Part shown: positions 11,691-22,064 of the stretch, one piece after another
Position numbering within the stretch: position 1 is the first letter of the stretch
How the letters are laid out: each line of letters begins with the position of its first letter
NCBI GenBank assembly: GCA_013399015.1
Contig: VWZX01007020.1
Coordinates: forward strand, 3,200,454-3,264,453
Reading direction: 5' to 3'
DNA: 64,000 bases
DNA from: Galbula dea
Taxonomy: Eukaryota; Chordata; Aves; Piciformes; Galbulidae
The notes under the pieces: model-generated
Seen by the model: the letters and a program-made list of their open reading frames with translations, nothing else
Told to the model about the DNA's origin: nothing
Databases searched by the model: none
Made by a program: the position numbers and the translations under genes

Positions 11691-14600
11691 ATAAAGTTGT
11701 ATTGCAATTTTTTTTGTTTGTTCTTTTTTGTGGAAGTAGTTGTCTTTGGCTGCCACAAGGAAATTATGAGCATGACTCATCAAGGATCTAGTTTACTGTT
11801 ATGGATGAAGAACGATATGGTCCACAAGATGCTTTTTTTATTTAAGTTGAAGCTTTTTATTTGAAGTAGTTCTGAAATCCATAGTCATAAAAAATATTGG
11901 CTTATATTAAATGAGATAATGTTTGTTGAAGTTGCAACACTGATACACTTAGGAAGTGAACTCAGCTTGTCCACATAGCTGACAGAGACTGTGGAACTAT
12001 AGAGTAAGATTTATATGATTAATCCACTAATATTCATAGCTGTGAAGTTTTATGGGAAAGCGGGCACCCATCTATTAGAGTTTCAACCAGCTAGGATTTC
12101 TTGTGGCAACCAGAGGTGTAAGATGCTATTCTCATTGGTAGTAATGTTTGCCCTTCACTTTATTATACCAGACAGTTTAGTTAGGTTTTACTCCATAATT
12201 TTGTTCCAGCATTTTGCCTCTCTATGACTCATTTGGCACCAAGGGGCAAACTGAAATGACTATTGGGGCCATATCAGCAAATGTATGTATTTGCTTCGGT
12301 TGTACAAGCATCTTATTCAAAATAGGCATGCAGCTATGAAAGGGACTTACGCAAAAGGGTGCAGTAGTTTGACTAAAAGTAACTTGTTTTATCCAAAACC
12401 ACATTTTGCATATTCTTGTTCAACTGTATTTTTTTAAAAAAAGATGACATGATTGAAATACACTGCAGAAAATGTTTGCAGGAGTAAATGAGCCTCGTCA
12501 CCGAGGCAATCAATAGGGAGATGTCTGTTTGTATGCGATTTTGCATATCTGCAAGCTAACTGAGACATCCAACTACAAAATGCTACACCATGGGGCACTG
12601 TGTAGATATCTGATACTTTCCAAGGGATTTGGGGTCCGTAAACTAATGAATCCACTACCTGAAGCCATATATGTAGGGTTTTCACCTCTGACAAATATGG
12701 TAAGGATAATTTACTTCACTTAATAAGCAATTAAGTGCAGTTCAATACAGCTGACTGACGTAAGTTAAATATTCATTTTATGTAACTGTTTCAGGACATT
12801 GTGTGTGAGAGAACACAAACGAGCAGAAATGGCTCATGCAAAATGTGAGAGGGGACGACAGCTTGTGTGCGATGCCTTTCAGTGCTATGAATTTCATTTC
12901 ATAGCACTTTTGCTTTTTGACAGGCATCCTATCCAGGCTGGGGCAGGTTACAGTCAAAAAAATCTATCTTGGTATGTAACTTTGAGTTCAGCGTGGGGGA
13001 TGTCACAGAATGCTGTGATTCACATCGGTGCACATCGGATTCTTGGGTCACATATAAATTGAGATTGCCACAGTCAGGTTGGTTAAGTGTTTTGAGTGTT
13101 CTCAGGCAATTATTGTTGTTCAGGGCAAAACAGAGGGGAAGTTAGTCTGAGGAGACACTTCAGTCCAGTGTGCAAAACATGTAGAGCAATGGCACTGTGT
13201 CTGCACTGCAGCGATAGCTATGCTGGGGCTTGCACAGGTAGGACAGTAGAGCACATCCTTTCCCTTACCCCACAACTTCTGTCTAACCCATGTGGCAATT
13301 AGGTACAAGCCCACCAGGGAGCCATCCACCTTTTGGCCACAGATGTTTACCTTCAGAAAGCCATGGACTGGTATTTTCATTGCCTTGCTGCCCATCAGTT
13401 ACTATTAGCCATAAATCCCCACTGAAATGAGTTTCCCGGCAGTGCTGCTGCAGTGGCACAGCTCTGCACCACCTCCAGCGTGGGTTGGTGCTTATGAGTT
13501 ACCCAAATGCCCACAGTTGTCAGAAGTATGTGTGTATAAAACCCAATCAGCCTGATCTCCCCAAAGAAATCTGATAGAAGAGAATACACAGCCATGCTGG
13601 TATTGCTCTGCTGCCAGGTCATTTCTGTTTGCGTTGCACAAGTGCCAAGCCTCAAGATTTGGGCCCATATTTCCTAATTTATTTTGAACAAGAAATGATT
13701 GGAATAGACCTTAGGAAGCACCACAGCAGCATGTTACACTGGAGAATTCATTTTGTTTTGCAGCTACTGAGACTGCTGCTCAAGGGTTAATTCACTTCGG
13801 GGTTGAAAAAAACACAGTCCAACTTTTCTAAGTATTTGTCTTATTTCCACACAACCTAGTGCAGAATGCATTTATATATCATAAACAGTGCAACAACTTT
13901 ATTAAGGATTAATAAGGTTTATTAGGCATATATTTGTCTGCTGTATGTTGACTAGAAGCTATGAAAAATGTGATGTTACTATTGCTGCACGTTTAAATGA
14001 TTGCCTGCATATGTATCCATGACAATATCTATCCATCTTCAGGTTTTTATATATGTTTTTATTATAAATATCTTTATTCTACTGGAACATTTTAATATCA
14101 AAGTTGACACAGACAAGTGCAAATTGGAATAGGTCAAATGAAAATGAGATATCTGTATCTTGAATTTATTCCAAGTAGTTTTGTATTGATAAGAGATACC
14201 TCATTGTTGTCTCTATGTCAAGATGTAGCAGCCTTCTGTAATCTGTGCTTTGTAGTCAATGCAAAGGTTCCACAGTGAGCCTTCCAAGTCTGTAGTAAAT
14301 ACTTTACCAGGAATAAGTGATGTACGGAAATTAGATTAATCCATGTTGTAGGGAGTTTATAAGGTTTAGTACATATATGGAGTTTCAAGAAGAGAGTTAT
14401 TTTCCATAATCATTTATCTCAAGCATAGGAAGCATATGCATGATTATATAATTAACAGAATATTTGTTTGTCAGTGTTTGGTTAGTGTGCATAATAATAT
14501 CATTATTAGGCCTTCTGTGCTCCTGTATTACCAGATTGTTATCTCCCTGCTCCTTTAATTCACTGTCTCTGCTTTCTAGATTAATCACTTTATTTTAATT

Positions 14601-16080
14601 TGAACATTTTAAGTTAGTGGTTTGGGTTTGGTTTTTTTTTGACCATTAAGGGAATGGTTTGTGAACACCAAAGCAAAAGTTATTTTAGAACAGATTTTAG
14701 TATTTTCTTGTTGATTATGTTTTGGGGGTTTTTTGTTATTGTCATCTCTGGCAATCATTTTTATAAAGTGCTGGTTTAGTCCCAAATCATATTTGTAAAT
14801 ATCTGCTCTATTCTAATCAGCTCTGCACCTCTCAAATTATCTTCAAGGTCCTTTTCCTATATCATACTGCAAGCAGAACACTGCCAGCTAAAACTCTCTC
14901 TACCTTCAAGATTTTCTTCTTCAGTGGTCAGTCCTGCTCACTGCTGAAGTTTACTGTATGAGGCTTTCCTGGAAAGGATGAAAAATTCTATAATGCTAGT
15001 ATTTTCCATTGTGCCCAGGAAGTTTGAATTCAACTAGTTAGCTCTGTTTTTTCTCCAAGTATGCAAACATATCGGGAAATAATAATTCTTTTTTTTTCCT
15101 GTTCTTTATTTTTTTATTTTTCTTTTTTCTTTTTTTAGAGGGACTGAATAATAATCTTGTTGGAAGAAGATTGGTTTCTAAATGAACAACCTGCTAGGTA
15201 GTTATTCCTTGATCGCATGTTATGAAAGATGTCATCTACATTTCCCCTTGTTTTTCATTGTGAAAGATTGTTTAGTCTTTTTTTTTCCTTTCAGAACTCT
15301 CAGTAACAATCTTGGTAACCTTTTTTAGGACATGCAACATAGGTGCAACATTTCATGTTTCCTGTGTATGCCACCTCCACTTGCTCCCCTTTGAATAACA
15401 GTATTATGTAATAGTGTATTCATTTTCCAGTGTTGCATTTCTTTGCTTCTGAGATTATAATCTATTTTGTGCATTGCTGAAAACAATAAATGTTTCATGC
15501 ATTTCACCCTATTACCATTTTCTTCTTCCTGCATGCCCTGTATGCTGTTTGTGCTTATTTTGGTAAACATCAGCTTGTTTCTTTACCTACTCACTAATAT
15601 GTGAGTAGTGAGAATTTTTACTCTTCTCAGATTTATTGGTTTGCCTTTCTTTGTTCAGAGGTCTTGTGCTGTTTTGTGTGTCACAGAACTGGTATTAGCC
15701 TCCCCACTTGTCTACTTTTGCTGTTGCTTCAAGGTCGTATGTGCAGTTTGGTATGGGGGTTTTTGTATGTGTGTGGTTTGTTTGTTTTGTTAAAGTTACT
15801 ACCCTAAACATTTTAACATTTTTCCTATACATCGATCTGCTCAATAGTTCAAATTTTCTTTGGTTGATGATAAAACTTTCCTTCTAGATATAGTATATTT
15901 AAACACTCTGCATTTTATCAATAAAGCAGTTCAATTTTTCTCTTATCTCATAGCTTGTAGAAACTTGTTGCTTTCAAGTTTATCTAGTCGGGTTACTTTT
16001 TTTCCAAGTGCACGATGGGAAAAAGTTATGTCTGTCTCACAGTTATTAATTTTGTCAATAGTTACCACCTTTTAGTTTTT
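11691..16080. other. AT-rich noncoding DNA between CR1 and the main CpG island
   Basis: No gene is supported. The region contains a palindromic hairpin at 12871-12928 (listed separately) and a slightly more G+C-rich part at about 13080-13660. T-rich and GTTT-rich runs are frequent, for example 15090-15135. It is either intergenic or part of a 5' intron of SATB1 transcripts that start at the distal CpG island. Confidence 0.55.
12871..12928. repeat. Imperfect inverted repeat (hairpin)
   Basis: A perfect 11-bp inverted repeat (AGTGCTATGAA at 12881-12891, TTCATAGCACT at 12898-12908) encloses a 6-base loop. A second, outer pair of 7-bp arms (GATGCCT at 12871-12877, AGGCATC at 12922-12928) is separated from the inner arms by 3 bases on the left and 13 on the right. 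Possible explanations are a remnant of a small palindromic transposon, a structured RNA, or chance. Confidence 0.6.
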
Positions 16081-17340
16081 CACCTTTTATGGGCAGCTTT
16101 CGGTCCCGGTCTGCAGACACGACAAAGGGACAGTTTTGTGCCGTCCCGCATCCTGCTGGGTATGTGATACGGAGCAGAGGGTGATGGATTGCTCTGACCA
16201 AGGGTGTGCAGTTGGAGGATTTAGCTAGCTATGGTGCCATCGCCTGACCCTAGGGAAGGCTGGCGGTGGGTTGCCGAGGGGACGATACCATCCGCTGAAC
16301 GGAGCTGTTCCAGCAGCCTTCTGAGAACGCGCCTGGTGATATTCTTTCACCTCCACTGATATCCAGGCCAGGGCTGCGGAGGAAAGAGGAAAAACTTCTT
16401 TCTCCCCACGTGGTCGGCTGGCTCCTCGGGGCCGCTCCCACCCCACGGGGACCCTTACGGCGGACCGCGACTCCCCTACGGCGGCGCGGAAACTGCGCTC
16501 GGCAGCGCGCTGCGCGCCGCCGTTGTGCACCTGCCCGCCGCGGTCCGGCCCGCGCAGTGTCCGCGGGGAGGGGCCGAAGCTAAGCTGGCACGGGCGCGCT
16601 CGGCAGCGCCAGCAGGATATTGTTCAGCCTTCTCCACCGCCGCTGCCCCTCCTCTTTTGCTTCCCCCCGCCCCCGGCTTCTTCCCGCCGCAGGTTCCCAT
16701 CTGCCATGTGTGCCCGCGCGCAGGGGGCGCGCGTCCAGCGTTGTCTGCGCGGGGTGGTGCGGTGGCGCCGGGCATTGTGCGCGGCGCAGGCAGGGCCGCC
16801 TCACCCGCACCAGGCTGCCTGCAAATTCGTGCGCGCCCGGAAGCCGCACGCCCTCTTCCCCCCGGCCCCCCTCACTCACCTACCGCCGGCGGCCGCCTCC
16901 CATCTCGGCCCGGCCCGGCCCGGCCCGGCTCGGCGCCCCCTCCCGTTCCTCGTTGCGGTTCGCCTTTGCCCACCTCTCCTCTCCCGACACCCACCCTTCC
17001 CCCGGCCTCCCCTCCCCCCTCTCTCACCCCCTNCCTCCCTCCCAGGACGCGTCGGATGATCCGGGGCCGCCGGGGAAGGGCTCCGGGTGGCAGCAGGGAG
17101 GCTGCGTCCTGCGTCCTTCTCTCGTCTCGGGCTGTAAAAAAAAAAACAAACCAAAAACCAAGAACAACAAAAAAGCCAAAAAAAAAAAAAAGCCGGTGGC
17201 CTTGGTGTTATTTTGTATTAAAATGAGGAGGAAGAAGAAGCAGCGGCGGCAGCGGCAGCGAGCGGTAGCGGAGAGGAGGCTGTGAGCAGGGGACGGCGGC
17301 GGCGGCAGCAGCAGCAGCAGCAGGAGGAGGAGGAGTAGTG
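16080..17340 (+). promoter_or_regulatory. SATB1: CpG island, probable main SATB1 promoter
   Basis: CpG density rises from about 16090 and is extreme from 16400 to 17130. The island includes a (GGCCC)n-like pentanucleotide tract at about 16906-16929 and long C-rich runs near 16980-17040. It lies about 4.5 kb upstream of the SATB1 start codon and directly upstream of the probable first exon, which fits a CpG-island promoter for a developmental regulator. No TATA box stands out at a definable position, so an exact start site cannot be set. One ambiguous base (N) sits at 17033 within the C-rich run. The 200-residue-class open frames in this island are composition artefacts. Confidence 0.75.
17294..17335 (+). 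repeat. Compound trinucleotide repeat (CGG)4(CAG)6(GAG)4
   Basis: Three adjoining triplet runs can be read directly: CGG at 17294-17305, CAG at 17306-17323 and GAG at 17324-17335. They fall at the promoter/5' UTR boundary and are likely to vary in length between individuals. Confidence 0.9.
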
Positions 17341-17360
17341 ATGAGTCAACTAATAATTTA

Positions 17361-17579
17361 ATGGGGACAGAAACAGAGAGAGGGGGAGAGAGAGAGGAGG
17401 AGGTGGAGGAGGAGGGGGGAGAGAGGGAGAGAGAGAGAAGCAGGCAGCGAGAGGCAGAGAGGCAGCTTCGTCCGGGGACACACCACACACACATACATAT
17501 CCATGTAACATCCAGCAACAACCACCAAACCGGCCTAAATAACAACCATACTCAGACAACCAGGGGAAACGAGAATTAA
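17361..17579 (+). other. Upstream ORF in probable SATB1 5' UTR (72 aa)
   Basis: The ORF begins with ATGG and encodes a low-complexity peptide: Glu/Arg-rich in the first 35 residues, then His/Thr/Asn-rich. Its ATG overlaps the stop codon of a 6-codon ORF (17341-17361) in a TAATG arrangement. I recognise no domain, and the composition simply reflects the GAGA and ACA-rich DNA. If this segment is in the mature 5' UTR the two ORFs could reduce initiation at the SATB1 start codon. A translated, functional peptide is not supported by the sequence alone. Confidence 0.3.
17375..17467 (+). repeat. Purine-rich GA/GGA tract
   Basis: About 90 bases are nearly all A and G on the + strand, with GAGAGA and GGAGGA units. 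Such polypurine tracts can adopt triplex structure and often occur at promoters. Here the tract also encodes the Glu/Arg-rich part of an upstream ORF. Confidence 0.8.
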
Positions 17580-17835
17580 AACAAAAAAACCAAACCAAAA
17601 CAGAGACACAGAAACCAAAGCCTACTATTATTATTCTTTTTCAATTATTACTGGGTTGGGGGTTTTTTGCTGGCTTGGTTTTTGTTGTTGTTGGCTTTTT
17701 GCAACCTTTCTGGTTTATATTTTTACCCCTTCTTGAGAGTAACTCTTCTTGGAGTTCCCAGATTTTATTTTTTTCTTTCTTTGCAGAAGCAGAACCAGTT
17801 TTTTGTTGTGTGTTGTTTTTTGGTTTTGTGTTGTG

Positions 17836-17871
17836 TTTTTTTTTTGTTTTTTTTTTTTTTTTTTTTTTTTT
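17836..17871 (+). repeat. Poly(T) tract
   Basis: Ten T, one G, then 25 T, followed by TACCAG, which together look like a polypyrimidine tract and splice acceptor. A second run of 28 T lies at 18061-18088. Confidence 0.85.
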
Positions 17872-18060
17872 ACCAGAGTTGGGATATTTTTCAAATTATA
17901 ATTTCTGCCGATTTTGGACTCGGAGGGAGTGAAACCTCGTCACTTTTTGTAGTGGTGGTGGTGTGCCTTGTGTGTGTTTCTGTTCTTTTTCTCTCTCCCC
18001 TCTCTCACAAAACAGCCCCCGGTAAATGAGAGGAGACAGGTCCTCTCTGCCTCTTTTTTC

Positions 18061-18088
18061 TTTTTTTTTTTTTTTTTTTTTTTTTTTT
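18061..18088 (+). repeat. Poly(T) run, 28 bases
   Basis: Uninterrupted T homopolymer in the probable first exon, followed by C/T-rich sequence ending in CCCGGACAG at 18109, another acceptor-like end. Confidence 0.85.
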
Positions 18089-18924
18089 CTTTATTTTTTT
18101 CCCGGACAGCCAATGCGAGATTAAAAGTGGCATTTTAGTGCCTTTTCCTGCAATTTTCTCTACACTTTTTGGGGGGGTTTTTTGTTTTTGTTTTTTTTTT
18201 TTTTAATCTCCAGTAGCGATCTCTGGGGCTGAGGTTTCCGCAGAAAGTTTGGGGGCTGTTACGGTGTGTATTTTTGCGGAGGGGGAGGGGAGCGGGCTCC
18301 TTCTGTGTGTGCTGCTCCTCTGGGTGCCTATTGGAGAATAATAGTGTAAGTGACAACCTAGAAGTAGACTTTCTGCTCTTCACACTGGATAGAAAAGCTG
18401 ATTTTTTTTTGTTGCTTTTTTTTTTTCCCAGATAACCCTCTTTTGCACTTGCTCCCGTACGCAATGATTTCATTTTTGAAAGGATAGCTAGACTTAAGTC
18501 ACCCTCCACCTCATTTAAACCTCCTAATTTATATTTTTATTATTATTATTAATTCATCGGTTTGAGCGTTACACTTGTCCGATCAATTTGATCTTCAGCT
18601 CCTTCGTTGCTAAACCTTGAAAACTGGTGCTCTCAAAAGATATTTAACTGTATTTTTTGTCCATTGCCATTTTTGCTCATGGCTACTCTGTTTCTCGCTA
18701 TCTATTTTTGCCCCTCCTCGCCTAGAGGAAAATAACAACAAGGAAAAAGAAAAGAAAAAATATTAGGGGAAGTAGTCCTCAGGTCTGCTGTCCCTCTCTC
18801 CCCTCCTCCAAAAAAGGGGGAACCTAGAAAACATCAGTCGTGAACTTCTTCCTCTTCAGGAGCTCGGGCTGCAAAGGAAACCTCCTTTGTTTTTGTTATT
18901 TATATGCTGTCAAGTTTTGAAGTG

Positions 18925-21828
18925 GTGAGTTTCGGGTCGGTTTTGCTAATTTCACTCAGAAAACTGCAGTGTTTCTGTTTCTAGATAAGTACTTTGCTTC
19001 TTTGTCTCTTTAAAAGGTCACAGGGAAAGCTTGGCCTGGATTGGGAGAGCCATATGGAACGGATAAGTGCGGAGCCTCTCTCAAATGTGATTATGGGTTT
19101 TTATGGGGGAGGGAGGGAGGGAAGAGGAGGGGAAAGGCATGGGGAGGGGGCTGATTCAGGAGGAGAGGAGGAAATAATATAGTACTGGCGGTGTTACATC
19201 GTGACAAAAGGAGATACCGCACGGACTCCCATTCAGAAATTGTGCTGTGTGCCCGTGCGTGTACAGTGTCTCTGGGAAACTGTGCCTTGCAATTGTCCTC
19301 TTCTCTCGATGTCTGTGATGAAAACTTGTAGTTGTGAAAGATGCCTAAATGCGAAACCCGGGGAAACTCTTGGCCTGGAACCGGCTGAGATGATAGCTCT
19401 TTCCTGCAAGCCTCTCCCTGGGCAGGCCACGCTGGTTGTTGCTCATCACTATTCCAAACTGAGGTTTCAGTGAACTTTAGCCTTGGGCATGGAGTTTAAA
19501 TGAGTAAATTAGCTGTTTTATGTGCATGTAATTTTGCTTTGTAACATAAAGCTTTTTACAAGATGACTAAGCGGTGAAAGGGTGCCGATGGGTGGGTATT
19601 CTCAGGCCAAAGGAAAATGACCAATTTGGTGTTTTGGTTGTAGTCAGTGTATCAACTAAACTGCGATCTGTGACTTTTATTCACTGTACATGATGTAGTG
19701 CGATTCTGACTCATGATGACTAGATACTTTTTGTAGCAAAGAACCTTGGTGCTTTAGAGTACTTCTGAAGTTGCCAAAAGTGACAAGGATTGGGGTTTTT
19801 TGTTTTTGTTTTACTTTCTTCCCTCCTCACTCCCCCTCCCCCCTTTTTTTCCTTTTTTTTGGTTATTCCTCTTATTCTTGAGAGAGACCAGTCTCAGAAA
19901 AGCAGCCCTGTAGCATGTTAACATCATCAGAAACATCAGAAGATGTTAACAGTTTGAGTCTGTAGTTCCTTGCTTAGGTTGCAGTTAACATAGTAAAAAA
20001 AAAAAAAAAATCTTTTGGAAAAATGGCTAAAATAGGCACATTTACTGTTAATGAGACACAAGACCTAAAACAGATGGGATCGAGATGAATGGTAAACCTT
20101 AGCCTGTCACCTGACAGCATAAGGAAAAATAACAATTTTCTGAACTTCAGCTATTCAGTGGCATTCTTGAGGTTGCTTATAAATGTTCAGATTAATATAT
20201 TCTTTCTTCACCACATTGGGAAAAGCAGCATGGTGTTCAAACAAGAAAAATACAGTTTACAGAATTGTCATTGACATATATACCAACAACACAGAAGTAT
20301 GTTAAAAAAAAATCCCAAGATGTTTAGGCTTTAATAGCTTTGCTATGAAATGGGCAGAAAATTATTGAATTACTAGACAACTGAAAGAAAGTAGCAATTA
20401 TCAGATTCACACCAGTCTTTCTAAATATGACTTCCCTAGTGTTAGTATTTGTGCTTGCTAAGGTAAATGTGAGTTCATAAATTTAATGTCTAGTCACCTG
20501 TCCTTAGTGATTATATCATGTATATAACATAATTGTCGGTGTAGTCACACCTTTGTCAGTCAGAGAAAGGTAGGGTAAAATGCATAACAATCTCAATAGT
20601 ATTGGTAAATGAAATGATAACCAGAAAAGATGTCTCTTCTCAGCAACTGTTCTGGGTTTTGTTATTTATTTATTTATTTAATATATGATTGGCAAAACAG
20701 ATTCTGATGAGTAACAAAAGTCCTCAAAACTTAATCCACTGTTTTCTAGGCTTGGGAGATTTGTAGTGATTTGACTAGAATTGTTATTTGTGGACGGAGG
20801 TTTCAACAGTTTATAGAAAGGGAAACACAAGCATGTTAACATATAACTCTTCTTAATTTGCTATTGAAATTGCTTCTGTTTTTTGGTTTCAAATAACTAT
20901 GGCAGCACATAACTTAGCATCACACAGAGTTTGGCATTTTTTTATATATATTTAAGAGTTTCAAAAGTACTGCAGAAATTGTGGTTTGTTTTTTGTTTGT
21001 GTTGTTTTTCCCCCCCAACATTATGTTTTGTGAGATGTTACTTTTTTAGTTATCTTTCTTAATTCAATAAACACTCCATTTAACACTAAACATCTGAAAT
21101 ATTTCATATGCAGGTTTTGAACTTTGCAAAAGTTGATAAACTCTCTGTATAATGTTGGTTAGAAAACTCAAAACAAATGCTCTCCTGCCACTGCTTTCTG
21201 AAGTTAAATGTTAAATTCTCTTCTAACTTTTATTTTTAAGGGGGGGGGAGGAATTGTAGATGGACACTATTCTATGTCTCTGATAAATCTGTTGCTCCTT
21301 CAACTACAGTTTTAAGAATCTCTCTATTGTTGTGCATCCGTATTTTTTAATCAAGTAAACTGATAAATGCTTCACTAGAATCTTTATCTTTCTCTGTTTC
21401 TTGCTCTCTTAAGACCATAAGAACACCCGGGATTAATAACAAACCTTTCTGTGAGATTTGTAACAATAGCTGTGTTGAAGCACATACCTTGACAGTCATC
21501 ATCATTTATGTGAGTCTTAGTGTCTCTCAGATTTAGTAGAGTATCTCTGAAGATTTTTTTTATTACAGGGGTACTGTAGTTGGCTTTAAAAAAATAATTC
21601 CACCAGACTATGATGCGATCTCTCTGTAAACTGGTGTATGAGGTAGTTTTTGGAGGATAAGTTTTTCTTTTAAGAAAGGCATTTTCTTTCCAGTTAAAAT
21701 AATTATTCTTTTTTCTGAGGTTGTGATGCATATATAACTTTTCCTGTACATGTGCAGGCTGTGTACGTATACATATGCGCACATGGGGACAACATATATA
21801 TATATTTTTTTTTTTTGAATCATGGCAG
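18925..21828 (+). other. SATB1: Probable SATB1 first intron (5' UTR intron)
   Basis: Starts with GTGAGT and ends in a T-rich stretch followed by CATGGCAG at 21821-21828. A second AG at 21838-21839 could also serve as acceptor. It contains short homopolymers (A run near 19996-20011) and a TTTA repeat at about 20660-20682. No additional exon or gene is supported; a 163-codon open frame on the - strand at 21384-21875 shows no recognisable domain. Confidence 0.5.
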
Positions 21829-21853
21829 GTGATCTTTAGAGGCGGGACCGAGT

Positions 21854-22064
21854 ATGGATCATTTGAACGAGGCAACTCAGGGGAAAGAACATTCAGAAAT
21901 GTCTAACAATGTAAGCGATCCGAAGGGTCCACCAGCCAAAATTGCGCGCTTGGAACAGAATGGGAGCCCATTAGGAAGAGGAAGACTTGGAAGTACAGGA
22001 GCTAAAATGCAAGGAGTGCCTTTAAAACACTCTGGACACCTGATGAAAACTAATATTAGAAAAG
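21854..22064 (+). CDS. SATB1: SATB1 coding exon 1 (N-terminal tail and NLS)
   Basis: Encodes residues 1-70 plus the first base of codon 71. The start reads MDHLNEATQGKEHSEM, the known SATB1 N-terminus. The ATG has A at -3 and G at +4, and an in-frame TGA lies 24 bases upstream at 21830-21832, so this start is secure. Residues 20-40 form the described nuclear localisation signal; K29 and R32, the residues reported as critical in human, are present in PPAKIARLEQNG. The exon ends AAAG, followed by the donor GTAACA, in phase 1. Position 68 lies in KTNIRKG, where human has leucine instead of isoleucine. The transcribed exon probably begins at 21829, after CATGGCAG. Confidence 0.96.

Larger units (their letters stand above)
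17220..18924 (+). other. SATB1: Probable noncoding first exon (5' UTR) of SATB1
   Basis: The segment follows the CpG island and ends at a good donor, AGTG then GTGAGT, with GT at 18925-18926. It is unusually rich in simple sequence: CGG, CAG and GAG runs, a purine-rich GAGA block, and poly(T) runs at 17847-17871 and 18061-18088. Upstream ATGs occur, among them a 6-codon ORF at 17341-17361 whose stop overlaps the start of a 72-codon ORF at 17361-17579. The start is inferred only from the edge of the GC-rich region. Internal splicing is possible: acceptor-like sites follow the T runs at 17876 and 18109, and a donor-like GTAAAT lies at 18022. Transcript data would be needed to settle the structure. 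Confidence 0.45.

Noticed and set aside
16525..17285. Three long overlapping + strand open frames (178-233 codons) and matching - strand frames in the CpG island
   Set aside because: They are Pro/Arg/Ala-rich readings of GC-rich DNA in all frames, cross an ambiguous base, and show no domain or splice logic.
17836..17876. Poly(T) followed by TACCAG as a definite internal splice acceptor
   Set aside because: It looks like an acceptor, but any T homopolymer followed by AG would. No matching donor can be chosen with confidence, so it is kept only as a possibility.
21384..21875. 163-codon - strand open frame overlapping the SATB1 start codon
   Set aside because: Low-complexity Lys/Asn/Tyr-rich translation of AT-rich DNA, antisense to a certain coding exon, with no family resemblance.
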